A DNA stretch of 64,000 bases from Thamnidium elegans (Eukaryota > Mucoromycota > Mucoromycetes > Mucorales > Mucoraceae), in the NCBI GenBank assembly GCA_025201345.1, contig JAIXMG010000027.1, positions 213,501 through 277,500 on the forward strand, written 5' to 3'. The notes below the pieces were generated by a model, which saw only the letters and a program-made list of their open reading frames with translations, searched no databases and was not told the origin of the DNA. Below, one piece after another: positions 1 to 12,311 of the stretch (position 1 is the first letter of the stretch; each line of letters begins with the position of its first letter). The position numbers and the translations under genes were made by a program.

Positions 1-300
1 GGTCTGTAAGAGTTTGTCACAGCACGGTCAGATCTGTCACACAACCATTGTCTATAAAAGAAACTAAAAAAAAAAATTCAAACAGTAATTGATCAAAGTT
101 TATGAATGATTTTAATAAAAAGTTCATTTTATATATAAATAGTATGTTATTCTTCATCTGAAGAGAGAATGTTAACATAATCTATTTTTTTTTTTGGATC
201 AATAGGTACGTTTTCTTTATGTTTTGGAAACTGGCCAAAAAATATTACAAGTTACTTTAAAAAGAGAAGAATAGGTTTTGTCAACACTAAAATACAGTTT
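1..300. other. No gene recognised (left edge)
   Basis: AT-rich sequence with no convincing reading frame. It lies just downstream of the OTU-like fragment at 301-714 on the minus strand and may be the 3' remainder of the same decayed element. Confidence 0.5.
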
Positions 301-714
301 TTAGATGGGAGGATACTTAAATTGTAAATGGCCTAATTGAACAGCGAGCCAATGTACATTTAATGAATTCTGAAGAATAAAAGGCTGTACTTTCACTTTA
401 AGTTTTACTGAAGCTTTGAGTGGTAAGTAAGTAAATGGTTCGTCTGCAAATGATGTGAAGAACGGTTCGCTGTAAATCCATACAGGTAAATCGTAAGCAT
501 CAGCAACAACTTGAGTACATTCAGGCGTCTTAAACCAGACAGACAACGTATTACATTTTGCCTTAATGTCTTTTTCTAAACTGACAGTGCCGAAATCGAA
601 GAATCTTGAATACACATCTTTGTTAGCATCTAAAGCTACAAACATATCTTTCTTGACGTCTTTATATCTAGTTCTATACAAACTCTTACGGACCACGAAG
701 TACCCGATCCTCAC
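301..714 (-). pseudogene. OTU-like protease fragment, probable transposon relic
   Basis: A 137-residue frame resembles the C-terminal half of OTU-type cysteine protease proteins that are abundant in Mucorales transposons. The recognisable pattern is a segment ending CTQVVADAYDLPVWIYS followed about 40 residues later by the NVHWLAVQL stretch, where the His fits the OTU catalytic His. The upstream catalytic Asp/Cys block (DGNC type) is missing: sequence 5' of the frame (715 to about 780) carries no such motif. I therefore read it as a truncated remnant rather than a working gene. The family call rests on recalled similarity. It is unrelated in context to the intact OTU gene at 56721-58302. Confidence 0.5.
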
Positions 715-2010
715 TATCCCTATGGGCGCCCACCGTGGTCCCTAAGAAAGCCGATAATATAAATATAATAAAAAGTAATAGTTCGTCCCTACTCGCAGTC
801 TATGAATTAACCACGAGATAAAAATTAAGGAAATATGAGAGTCGTGTAGAGAACCATAAACAATACGTAATACTATCTGCTGTTCCATACCCCTCTTCAC
901 CCATCTTCTTGTAACCCCCCTTTATTCTATCGCTCGCATAGTGTAAACTATATAAGAGCTTCCGCCCTTAATAAATTCGTCGTCATTACTTGCCTCTTTC
1001 GATTTTTCGAAATTCTTTAACCTCCCTATCTAAAAAAAGAAGTTAAATTATCACCTTGAATAGGACTACTTTACTAATATCTTTTATTTTTGCTTTGTCT
1101 TATTTGAATCCCACAGTGATTATACCTAACCAAGGGTAAACCGTAGCTCGTATTACAAACTGAGTATCATATTTTCCTCGACCTTAAAGCTAAAACGATG
1201 TACCCGATATCAAAATGTATCTTTCGCCTAATATCTCCTTTACGATTTTTTCTATGGAACAGGTAGAACATTTCCCAATGAGTGTCATGACGATAAATAA
1301 ACTTGGCTGTTGTTGAGATTTTTTTCTCTGCTTGTGAAGTTGCTCTTGGATCTGAAGCATTTCTGACTCAAGAACAAAACGATTTTATATACTTTTTTTT
1401 AAAAAAAAACTATTCGTTTCTTAAAGAGTTGACTCTTAATCTTTTGGGTCAATAGACGCAAGCTTAAATGAGATGGTCTAAAATAAAACTACATAGCAGA
1501 TCGATATCAGCATTTTAGAAATATAAGTTTTCAATCTATCATATAAAGGTGTACAATATGCTTAGCAAACATTACCAGAAAGAAAATGATTTTCGTCCGG
1601 TTCGGAACGTTAAACTGAATATCTTTCTTCCCTTAAAAAACATCACAGTGTAACGTATCACAACACTATAACCTCTTGATCTACCAATCCGTTAATACAC
1701 CCAAGGTAAAGGTTTACCCTGCAAGTAAAATAAAAAAAATATTCAAATGTCATTTTTATAAAGTACAAAAGGCATAAAGTTTTACCCTTCCGTCCCCCCC
1801 CCCCACCCTCCCCCAGTTATGCAAAAAAAAAAAAAAAAAAAAAAAAATCGCTCTAAAGTTTCTTCGTATAAAACTTTAGGACCTTATCGATTTGATTTGA
1901 TCATTGTGTCAAAAATATAACCAATAAAAAATTAATTATAAAAAAAAAGAACAAATAAATACTAGCTGTTTTATCTTTTTTTTTCTACCTCTTACCTCTT
2001 TTCTTATCTA
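715..2010. other. Gene-poor stretch with homopolymers; promoter of the arrestin-like gene
   Basis: No open frame of note on either strand. It holds a C-run/A-run at about 1794-1850 and T-rich sequence immediately upstream of the ATG at 2011. The rest may be degraded mobile-element DNA continuing from the OTU-like fragment. Confidence 0.5.
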
Positions 2011-3472
2011 ATGTTGTCCAATCCTATACAGCTCGTACATACGTCTGATTTTCATATCAACGTAGAAAACGAACATATATTACTACGTGGTAGTATGGAC
2101 GAATCGGCAGGTGTTATGTTACGAGGCTCAGTTGTTCTCAACTGTCATGAAACAACAAAAGTAAGATCAATCTCATTAAAGTTTATTGGTAAAGCAAAAG
2201 TGGACTGGACCGAAGGTAAAGTTAAAGAGAGAGAGAAAGAAAGAAAAAAAAAGAAAGCGATTTAGTTTTAACCTTTTATTTCTTTAGGACTTGGATCTCA
2301 CCAACGACATTATAAAGACGAAAAGACAATTATTAAACACGAATGGAGTTTTTTACCGCCCAACAAAAAAACATACCACTTACCACAAGGACATTATAAA
2401 TGGTAAATGTCACAAGTTAAAGAAAAAAAAAAAAAGTAAAAAAAAAAGACTCAAAGTATTATCTTGTATGACAGGGATTTTGAACTTCCTTTGCCTGGTG
2501 ATTTACCAGAAAGTGTACAAAATGAATTAGGTCAAGTGTATTATAGACTAAAGGCAACAGTGGAGCGACCTACATTTTTGATCAACTATAACGATAAAAA
2601 GATGTTGAGAGTATCTCGTGTATTACTGCCATCTTCATTGGAATTAACACAGTCACTTGTGATTTCGAATGTTTGGGTTGACAAGATCAGTTATGATATT
2701 AGTGTACCAACCAAAGTATTTAGTATGGGCAGTTTAATACCAATTACATTTGCGCTGGTACCTATCGCTCAAGACTTGAGGGTAAGATCAGTCTCGTGTG
2801 TTTTGAAAGAATACACTACATTATCTGCGGACGAACATTCAAAAATGGAAGGCAAAGTGATAAACCACTTACGTGATGAAAGTTTTGATGAATGGACTAA
2901 AACAGAGTTATTACCCGTTCCCGATTTTCACTCTCGCTTAATTCAAACGGACTCCGTCTGTGATCTTATAAAAATTAAGCATAAATTAAAGTTTACAGTT
3001 TCTTTGACAAATGCAGATGGTCATATTTCAGGTAAATTTATATATATTTGTATCATTATATATGTATATAACTAACTAACCTTATACAGAGTTACGAGCG
3101 GCTATTCCTATTATTATTTCTGAAATGTCTCCAGAAGAAGACGAGAACGCGTTACCGGCTTATGAAGACGCATGGAAATCAGCGCCTTATGATCCACAAC
3201 AAGTAGCAGCATTGATTGCTCGAGGGGATTTACCGCCGTCTATAGCTATTACTGCACCAAATGAGGCAGCTAGTAGTGCCAATAGGACACTATCTTCTTC
3301 AGATACAGAAGAGGAGAATGATAATTTAACGTTACCTTGGGAAGGTATTGATATCTCTAGGGTACCGTCCTATACTACAGCTATTCGATCCAATAGGTTA
3401 TATAGTTTCTCTGGTTCTTTACCAGGTTACGATGCGGTTCCTGGTAGAATCAGTAATACTATAAACAGTTAA
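2011..3472 (+). CDS. Arrestin-domain trafficking adaptor (ART/alpha-arrestin family)
   Basis: Four exons (2011-2215, 2288-2402, 2475-3031, 3090-3472) join in frame to a 419-residue protein. The N-terminal arrestin fold shows an LRGSVVLNCHE strand, a SISLKFIGKAKVDW strand and, in exon 2, a W-S-F-L-P-P block. Exon 3 carries the arrestin C domain, including a run of strands around VSRVLLPSSLEL. The tail has LPAYEDAW and LPGYDAVP, PPxY-like motifs that in alpha-arrestins recruit Nedd4/Rsp5 ubiquitin ligases to membrane cargo. By family it should act at the plasma membrane or endosomes in ubiquitin-dependent endocytosis. The motifs are x-P-x-Y rather than strict PPxY, so ligase binding is an inference. 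Paralogue identity cannot be told. Confidence 0.85.
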
Positions 3473-3615
3473 AAAATATATAATATACATATAAAAAAAT
3501 AAAAAAATAACGTCATTAAACAAAACAAAAACAAAAAAAATGTCTCTGTTTCACTTGTTTCTTTTTAAACATATTTATGTACAACTAAAAAAAAAAAAAA
3601 AAAAAGCGTCCGCAT

Positions 3616-4734
3616 ATGCCACTTATAGCTCTAAACAAGTTTCGTTCACATATTTCTAAAAAATATTTTTATATTTTTGGAAAGAAAAGTGCAACAAATG
3701 TATACTTTCACCTTTTCACTTGTATCTTTATTATTTGTGTTATTTCATATCCCGTATTGTTAAAGCTTCCCATCTTGCAAGATCCAAAAGACTTTATTGA
3801 CGCTCATGTTTGGCAATTCTCTCCTTACATTCATGTCACTAAAATTATCCCTCCTAATGAATGTCAATATATTGCGCAACAAATTCATATAGAAATAGGC
3901 CGACATAATGATATATCAACTCGTTTTTTATTAAATACACTATCTTTACATAATGTATTAACAACGTCATATATTACCTGGCAAGGAGGTTTCTTTTCAT
4001 TACAGGATATATGTGTAACAACATCTGAAGCAAACTGCTTACTATATTCTCCATTAACTTATTGGAACTTAAACAAGACTCTTATAGAACAAGATAATAA
4101 TTATAAGCAAACCATTAACCATTACTTGCGTAGCAGTTTATGGCACCCTTTTGCTACAATGGGAAACGTAACACAAGATTCAAACCACCAATTCCTATCT
4201 GCCGATTCATTTATATTTACTATTCTTCTGAAACAAACTCCAACTTCACTTTTACAATGGGATATGCTTTGGAAACACACACTGCAACAGTTTAATTTTA
4301 CTGTGAATCAGTTGGATGTTCCTAATACGATATTACAATACAAGGTATACAAAAAAAAAAAAAAAAAAAAAAAAGGGCTGTATATAAACTAACGAGTTGA
4401 ATTAGTTAAAAATACTACCACCACTTTCATATCATACGTTAATTATCGTCTTGGTTTCGATCGGCTTATTATTTTTAATCAAGAAGCAGTTTGGTAAATC
4501 AGACTTGATTAAATCAAAATCAGGCTTATGCGTAGCTACATTATTTCTATCTTTTGCTTGTTACACGACTTCGCTAGGCATATTTAACTTCTTTCATATC
4601 AACATTCAAATTACACCATGGTTTCTTCAAATACTTGTATGTACTACTGCAACTTTGGAACATGCTTTATTATTGACTTGGTCGGTAGTTTCAAGTGGGA
4701 GGGGAATTAGTGTAAAAGAAAGAATAGGAAGAGG

Positions 4735-4771
<37 letters not shown>

Positions 4772-7588
4772 AGAACCCTGTTTAATTTGTTTTACATGCA
4801 TATTTTAGGTTTACAACAAGTAGGCATTTTAATGACTTCCACTTTAATTGGTGAACTCCTTGTTCTAGCAATTGGTCACTCCATGAAAGCACGTAACGTA
4901 CAATCGTTTTGTACCTTTACCAGTATTGCGTTGATAGTTGCTTATATACTAAATTTAACATTTTTTGTGGCTATATTATCTATTGATATTAAAAGGGCCG
5001 AGGTAACTAGAATAATTACAGGAAAAGGAAATCCATCACATTTTTAATTATTATTTTATAGCTATCAGATCTTGGTAACGATGAACCTAAATCGAATGTA
5101 CAAGAACAATACTGTCAAAAATTTAAATCAAAAAGAGCTATAAATGCATTTTTAGTAAGTATTGTATATATATATATATATATATATAATAGTTATATAA
5201 GTTTATATGTTGCTGATAAATACTCTAAAAAAAAAAAAGTTGTGTATTATTTTACTCTATCTTAGTTTTTTTTCGGCTGAAACAAATACCCCAATACTGG
5301 ATAAATTTAAGTTGAACCAGTTAATATCAATATCGAATCGATTTTGGCAAGTTCTAAACCCATCTTATGATACGGTCTATCTCAACATTCAGCCCCCTTA
5401 TATTATTCAATTATCTCAAGATACTTTAGAAAACAAGTTACGATTAAATCATATTACTCTGGATTACAGTAACAAGCTATCAACCTTTGTTAATTCGACT
5501 ATTCAAGATGGTCAATTTAACCTACTGGACTATTTAAATACTGCCCTAGTTTCTCTACTGAGTATAAACGTACCGGGTGTCTTACTATTTGTAATTATGG
5601 TTGGTATTCTTATGTGGATGACTCCGTATATTCGTGAACGAACACTTTTACCTATTTTACGCACCCTATTTATTCAACTGCTCACTCTTCTACTCCGAAT
5701 TATCTCTCGAATTATACCAGTTAAAACAGATTCGATTATTCGACGTGTTGAATCAGACTATAATGAAGATGGTATCCATTTAGGCGCCATCTCACTACAA
5801 TCACAATATAACAAGTTACAAAATCAAAATACAATACAAAATATCAACGTTGGTACATTAAATGGTAAACATACTTCTGATATATGTCAATTGGATTCTA
5901 GCCCAAACTTAATTGTATCACTTGATCAAGACCATCAAATTATACTGTGGGATCATAAAAAATCAGAGTGGATTGCAAGATTAGATAAAGTGAAAAAAGT
6001 AAATGGTCTTTGGATAGCAGAGAAAAGAAATAATAACAATAGACACTGTACCTCAAGGCAATTAATGCGTGCAAAATGTATCGCTATAGATCAACAAGAG
6101 AACTGGGTTACGGCTGGATTTGAAGACGGTATGATTGGTATATGGAACATAAAAAACTTGCAACTTGAGCATGAAATAGATACTGTCAACAACGCATTGC
6201 GTCATCAAGGTAAAGATCGAGTGATAAAAGTGTTAATTTTGGGTCATATTGTTCTTTCCGTTCATAAAAGTGGGATAATCCGTGAATGTAACATAAAGAC
6301 AGGAGATATCATTCGATGCATTGAATCTGGTCATGTGAGAGAAATTACTGCAATCCAAGTTTTATCAAATTCTATTTTTACAGCTTCTAAAGATGGTATG
6401 ATCAAAGGCTGGGAGCGTAGTAGTACATTTCAAGGCATCAGCCAATGGAAGTTACTTTTTACTATTAATGGACATGATGGACACAGTATCACTAGTTTAA
6501 CAGCTCAACAGTTAAATAATGAATTGGGTATCATCGTGACTGGATCAACTGATGGATCAGTCAAAGTATGGAACTGTTGTTCCGGCCAAACCATATGTAC
6601 TTTATCCAAAGGTGGTATTATAAAAAAGTGTAATCTTCAGCGTCCTCTTTTACAGTTTAGTAAAGTTACTCAACCAGATGATACAAAACAAGAATTAGCT
6701 TTTTCTAATCACTCTGATGCCGTTTGTCAAGTCGTAGTAACACCTATAGAAAACCCTGAGCTTAAAAATGATCAATGTCCTAACTGTCATACTGTAATTA
6801 ATACTGGATTTTTTGTTGCATCTTGTTCATTAGATGAAACAGTACTAGTGTGGCGACTGGATTGTACTCAAATGACTGAAGTTGGCTGTATCCAATGTGC
6901 TAAAAATTACCATAGACACAATAGTACAAGATCCTCCTGGAGAAACGTACAAGACGATAGCCCCTTTACTAAACCGTCTACGCCAAGTTTAAGATTACAA
7001 CAAAAAAAGAAACGTTTAAATACAGGTGATAGTGAAACAAAACCTCCCTCACAGGAGTTAACTTTACAACCCTTGTTCCTAGGAAAAATAGATCAATTCT
7101 CAGGGCTTGGTATAGTGTTTTGTAAAGACATGATTTTAGCGGGTGTACGGCATGGACAACATGACTCAATACAACAAGATGGATGGCAATCTTGGTTTGT
7201 ATGCTTACAGTTCTATGAACCTCCTCCTTTAGAAGAAGAACCCTTTTTAATACCGGTTATTACTCATGATTTGCAGATATCAGAAATCAATCATAAAAAA
7301 TCGACTAAAGCATCAAGTTCTGTTTGGAATCAATTTTTATTATATGCCTTTGGCTTAAAAAAAGTTGCCGGCCATAAACCGATAAACCATAAAACAAAAA
7401 AGAACAATCAAATGGTAATTGAACAAGAAAAAGCGCAAAAAGGAGAAAGAGAAGAAGAAGCGTATGCTGTATTACCCTTTTCTGATATTAAATATGTTGT
7501 TAAAACAGATGGGTACGGCTTAGCTTGTGATTATGGGAATTTTATAAAGGTTATTTCATTTGATAATCCATCAAAAAGATATGTATAA
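3616..7588 (+). CDS. SREBP cleavage-activating protein (SCAP) homologue
   Basis: Five exons (3616-4344, 4406-4733, 4809-5002, 5062-5154, 5240-7588) give about 1230 residues. Order: an N-terminal membrane segment near residues 30-55, a luminal loop, a cluster of hydrophobic segments matching the sterol-sensing domain (exons 2 to 4; for example ACYTTSLGIFNFF and TATLEHALLLTWSVV), another luminal loop, a further membrane segment (VPGVLLFVIMVGILMWM), then a C-terminal WD40 domain with several WD-type repeats (IILWDHK, MIGIWNIKN, VKVWNCC, VLVWRLD). This is SCAP architecture: an ER/Golgi sterol sensor that escorts the SREBP transcription factor. The acceptor at 5238-5239 has little pyrimidine tract but is the one that keeps frame. 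No SREBP gene lies in the window. It is convergent with the zinc transporter, 79 bp between stops. Confidence 0.88.
4739..4768. repeat. (AT)n microsatellite in SCAP intron 2
   Basis: Uninterrupted TA dinucleotide run just inside the donor site of the second SCAP intron. A second run lies in intron 4 at about 5163-5188. Confidence 0.85.
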
Positions 7589-7667
7589 AAAAAATAAAAA
7601 AAAATAAAAATAAAAAAAAAAGGTGGATGGGTTTCTTTATAAAAATACAAAAAACAGGTAAAGTCTA

Positions 7668-9325
7668 TTATTGTTCTGGAGGACAGCAATTGTTTTCTAA
7701 ACAAGAGTCTTCGATGCAACGCAGCAAACATGTCGAAGAGTTGTTTTGTGATCCCTATTGGTTAAAAATTAATAAACATTTACTTTCTTTACAAGTAACA
7801 ATATTTACCTCATTCAAACTAACAACTGAATTTACGCCTGGGGAATTGGATGCCTCTTCTACACCATGAATAATTAACTCACTTTCGCTATTTATATCAT
7901 CATTATAATGTGATTTTTCGTCTAATGTATCCTCAATAAATTCTGGTTGAATGGTAGCTGAATGAATTCCATAACCATGAAGTAATTTACGTATTTGAGA
8001 TCCAAGTTTCATGTAACCTTGTCGAGATTTTAAAAGTACGTGAAGTGATGCAATCAATTTTGTATCTGAGAGTTGCCACACGTGTAATTCATGTACCGAA
8101 ATAATACCATCAAGCTAAATTGAATAATGGTGAATATATTATATGTATACGACATCCACCCGATATAAATTACCTTTAATAATGAATCATTTACATCTTG
8201 CAATGGTACACTTCTTGGTACACCTTGTAATAAAATAGATGATGTTTGTTTTACTAAAAATAGAGTAAATATAAGAAGAAGAAAAAAAAGGGCATTGCAT
8301 TGTTTTATGTGCATTTTGTTTACCTAAAGGGATTGCAGACATGAAAATAATGAAAGTAATCAAGATACTAAATGTTTTAACACTGTTAGATATAGAACAA
8401 TTGAAAGTATTATTTTTTTTACCTAACAATAGGATCGAAATAAAATCGCCAATCATAGGGAGTTAACCAAATAATTAATCCAGATATAATTACACCTACA
8501 TTACCTAAAGCATCGCCTAAAACATGCAAGAATATCTATTTTAAATTATAAGTATAATAGTAATAATAATAGCATTAAACAAATACTTTACACCCCTCAT
8601 GTTTAAGTTTCCTCCTTCATGTCCTTCATGGTTATGTGATTTTACAGATTCCACATCGTGTGAATGTTCGTCATGACCGTGTTCAGCATGACCATGTCCA
8701 CCATGACTATGTCCACCATGGCTATGCCCACCGTGACCATGAGCCTCTATAAGTTAGACTTTTTTTTAGTAAACAAGTTGATAGGTAAAAAAAAAAAACA
8801 GTTACCGTGAAATAGAAACAAGCCAATAAGATTTGCAACTAAACCAGCACTACCAGTTATTAATACTAAAACGGGGCGTTCGACAGGTTCAGGCGAAGCA
8901 AATCTTTCAATTGAATCGATGAGGATAGTAAAGCATAATGCAAGTAAGAATACACCATTGATGAGAGCACCAAGGATTTCTGCTCTTTGCCATCCATAGG
9001 AATATTTTGGATCGTATTCTGTCTTTTTCGCTACCTAATAAAAAAAAAAATTAAATAAAATGTAATGATATAAAGGGTGTTGTATTTTACTCTAATAGCC
9101 CATAATGCAACACACATACTAAGCAAATCATTCAACATGTGAAAAGAATCAGCAATCTATTCGTAAAATGTAAGTAAAGTAATAATAATAATAAAAAAAG
9201 AGTGTATTCAAAGTAAATACCAATGCTAATGAATTCACATAATATCCGACTACAATTTCTACAAAAAAAAATCCACCAGTAATTACTAGCATACAGTAGA
9301 TTTTTGCTACTCTTGAAAATTTCAT
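7668..9325 (-). CDS. CDF-family zinc transporter (Zrc1/Cot1/ZnT-like)
   Basis: Nine exons (9221-9325, 9091-9156, 8806-9034, 8592-8746, 8423-8535, 8324-8382, 8174-8253, 7809-8114, 7668-7754) join cleanly to 399 residues. TM2 carries H-x3-D in SFHMLNDLLS and TM5 carries H-x3-D in HVLGDALGNVG, the zinc-binding pairs of the cation diffusion facilitator family. Between TM4 and TM5 is a His-rich loop (about residues 79-128) built from HGGHSHGG units. The cytosolic C-terminal domain includes the HELHVWQLSD strand. The last exon encodes a Cys-rich tail (CLLRCIEDSCLENNCC) of the kind seen in fungal vacuolar zinc transporters. The likely role is H+-coupled zinc export into vacuole or secretory lumen. 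Many small exons explain why no single long frame covers it. Confidence 0.9.
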
Positions 9326-9429
9326 TTATAGTTTTTTTTTAAAAAAAAAAGATGTGAAAAGAAGAAGTAAATAGCACAAGTTTGTTTGCATTTATATAAG
9401 AACTTTTTTTTTTTTTTTTTTTTTTTTAG

Positions 9430-9672
9430 GGGTGCATTGCTTTTCCGGCTATCTTTAACTGGAAACCCCATGATGCGAGAGGGAAAAATAAAGACGAATT
9501 AAATGTTATGTATACCGAAATTTGGCATCAGCAGACAGGGTTAAAACAAATACACACTAGGATGCTTTCTTTTTTGATAGTGATGATCCCACTTTCTATC
9601 TCATTGTTAAATGTAGTAAGCGACGTGTTCGATCTGGTGACCACATTTACCATAGTTACACGATATATTTGA
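9430..9672 (+). other. Unrecognised 80-codon open frame behind a polypyrimidine-AG
   Basis: An open frame without its own ATG begins directly after a T tract ending in AG (9428-9429) and runs to TGA at 9670-9672. It starts GCIAFPAIFNWKPHDARGKN, includes TEIWHQQTGLKQIHTR, and has one hydrophobic stretch (MLSFLIVMIPLSISLLNVV). It looks like a final exon or a relic exon from a mobile element. I do not recognise the family, and no convincing upstream exon is visible between here and the zinc transporter start at 9325. Confidence 0.35.
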
Positions 9673-9823
9673 TTTTTATCTACACATAGTTACAAAAAAA
9701 AAAAAAAGACATTCCTCTCCTAAAGAGCTTACATTCCCCACGTATTAGAAAATTAGGATTAAACGATAATAATAAAACTCTTTACCATTTAAAAATATAC
9801 AAAAATAAAGCTGTTGTCAAACT

Positions 9824-9860
<37 letters not shown>

Positions 9861-10928
9861 CTGTAACTTTTTTAATTTAAGCACAAATAGATCAATTTTC
9901 TTCGTTACACGGACCCATTACGTTTACCTTCTACATTTGATACATGACAAATGCTAAGGTACGATAAATATTTGTCTATTATAAATGGTAACCGTCGTAA
10001 TACATGGTATATCGAATATACCAATAAAAGGAATGTTACGTTAGTAAGTTAGTCGTAAAATCCAAACGATAAATTCTTTATAGTTTAATTTTCGGCAAGA
10101 CATAATGTATGCGACCACAATCAAAAAGAAGAGAGAAAAAATAATCGTCTTGGGTCCAGCGTGTTCATATGTCCAGGGTCGTTATTTGTTTAATTTCAGT
10201 CGGCCCTTGGAGACACAAGATAATCAACCTAAAGATCTTCAACGTTACACTGGAAGATTCCAACAAACTAAAAAAAACATTGAATGACAAATGTTGAATC
10301 ATCTTTTAACTCAATTCCATTAGGACATCAAAGAATACATATTCTATAAACATAGTGTTTCTTCTTTAGAAAGATAGAAATTATATTTACCGCTAAAGTT
10401 TATCCAGATATCTATTATGGATTATTAATCATATCAACTCAATCATATTTAATATGCCGTTAATAAATCTAACAAAACATCTAGTAGTGGTAAAATAGGA
10501 GTGTTTACAATAACCAGGTACATTTCGATAGTATACTTTAGGCTCAATAGAATAACTTACTGTATAAAACCTTCAATACGAAACATAAATCTACTACTAT
10601 ATTTGGGGTAAAAAAAAAAGGGGGCGCCCGGCAGCTCAGATCCTTACATTATGCGCAAAATTGATGTCTATACATCAATTTTTCTGTGATAGCTGTATAA
10701 TGCACAACCTAAACTTTTGTATTGAAGTTTGAACGACCATGTTTATAGCGTAGAGTAAGGTAAACAGGTTCGTGTTACATTTAAATTTTTTTTTCCGGAC
10801 CCTGTATCGAGTGACTGTTTATAATATATAGTATTTTTGTTATCAGATTTTTTTAATCTGTTTTCTTTTTTTTCTATTATTCCTTTTTTCGAGAAAAAAA
10901 AATATATATATATATACGTAACAATAGA
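9673..10928. other. Intergenic, homopolymer-rich; promoter of the FSP1-like gene
   Basis: Contains a long T run at about 9826-9860 and no supported gene. A 60-codon frame at 10105-10287 shows no family signal. The last 100 bases before the ATG at 10929 are T-rich and contain the GATA-type site listed separately. Confidence 0.55.
10840..10848 (-). promoter_or_regulatory. Iron-type GATA motif ATCTGATAA
   Basis: The plus strand reads TTATCAGAT, so the minus strand carries ATCTGATAA, a perfect match to the ATCWGATAA consensus bound by fungal iron regulators of the SreA/Urbs1/Sfu1 type. It lies about 80 bp upstream of the FSP1-like start codon. A 9-mer occurs by chance in AT-rich DNA, and other copies sit at 12547-12555 and 18864-18872, away from promoters. 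Confidence 0.4.
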
Positions 10929-12311
10929 ATGGTTTCTACTAATACAACACAACAAAAAAATATTGTATTCATTGGCGCATCCTGTGCAGGTAACTATCTT
11001 ATATGAACAAGATATACTAATTCAGTAACTTAAATTTTTTTACCTTCTATCCTTAGCCATGGGTGCTTCTCTTAACTGGTGTGAGAACCATGACGAAAAC
11101 TACAGATTTATTTTAATTGAAGAAAAGACTCACTTCAACCACGTATTTGCTTTCCCTCGTGCTTCTGTTGTTTCCGGTTTTGAAAAGGAACTTTTTGTGC
11201 CCTATAAGAATATGTTTGACGGTGATGATACTGTCGGTAAAGTCATTCACGCTCGTGCCACAAGTATCCATAAAGATTATGTCGAAATCGATAGAGAGGT
11301 CGAAGGATTTGGAACCAAGATTGAGTATGCTTATCTTGTGTATTGTGCTGGTACCAGAATCCCTGCTCCCGGTCGTTTCACTAATGACTCAAAGGCTGAA
11401 TGTATTGAAGCTCTTCAAAAGTACCAAGAAGTCATTCGTGAGTCTGAAAGTCCTATTATTATTGGTGCTGGCGCTGTTGGTTTAGAACTTGCTGCCGAAA
11501 TCAAGGAACATTATCCTGAAAAGAAGGTTACATTATTACATTCACGTAACAGATACTTGCCTAGATACAAAGTCAGTATGGACGTGATGATCTATAACAT
11601 TCTCAAGAAGACTGGCGTCAAGCAAGTGCTGGGTGATCGTGTTATTTTACCTGCTGGAGGGTTTCCTTTAGAAGTCAAGCCTGTTGAGATTCATACTAAG
11701 GGCGGAAAAGTTATCCACGGAGATCTTGCGGTAAGTACGAAAAAAAAAATCATTTGAGAGTACTTATCTAATCAGATGATACTTTTTAGATCATGTGTAT
11801 TGGTATGACACCTAATAGTGTATTACTCGAATCTATTTCACCAGATACCATCAATAAAGAGTCTGGCTTTGTCAAGGTGAAGCCTACCATGCAAATTCAA
11901 GATGATAGATTCACAAATATATTTGCTATTGGTGATGTCATTGAACACACTGATGTTAAAACTGGTCATTTTGCCTGGATGCAAGGTCTCGCAGCTTTAG
12001 AAAATATTAGAAAGATGATTGATGGCGCAGCTCAAGAAGACTTAGCTCCTTATAAGAGTAAAGACGTTGCACTTATTAAGGTTATTTTGGGAAAGGTAAA
12101 AAAAATAAAATAATGTTTATAATGACGAGGAAATCAACTAATATTGAATTATCTTTATTAGAAAGAGGCTGTTATGCAAACACACGTACTCGGTCCTTTA
12201 GCAACCTTTGGTTCTTGGATCAGTGGTCGCTCTATTCCCGAAAATGTGTATGCCTCTGCTTCTTGGAGCTGGTTGAAGACTCCTCTTGATGAAGAGCATA
12301 CCAATTTGTAA
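10929..12311 (+). CDS. AIFM2/FSP1-like FAD-dependent pyridine nucleotide oxidoreductase
   Basis: Four exons (10929-10989, 11057-11730, 11790-12095, 12162-12311) give 396 residues. The N-terminal Rossmann motif for FAD is split by intron 1 (NIVFIGASCA then AMGASLNW). A second dinucleotide-binding motif, IIGAGAVGLELAAEI (about residues 140-155), should bind NAD(P)H. The late motif FAIGDVIEH is the second FAD contact of this fold. Overall order and length match AIFM2/AMID and related fungal proteins, which reduce quinones with NAD(P)H; animal FSP1 protects membranes from lipid peroxidation. There is no visible mitochondrial presequence and no Met-Gly myristoylation start. Exact substrate is unknown. 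Confidence 0.85.

Noticed and set aside
8640..8745. Possible minisatellite or CRISPR-like repeat (CCACCATGACTATGT units)
   Set aside because: The short tandem units encode the HGGHSHGG loop of the zinc transporter in frame, so they are coding repeats.
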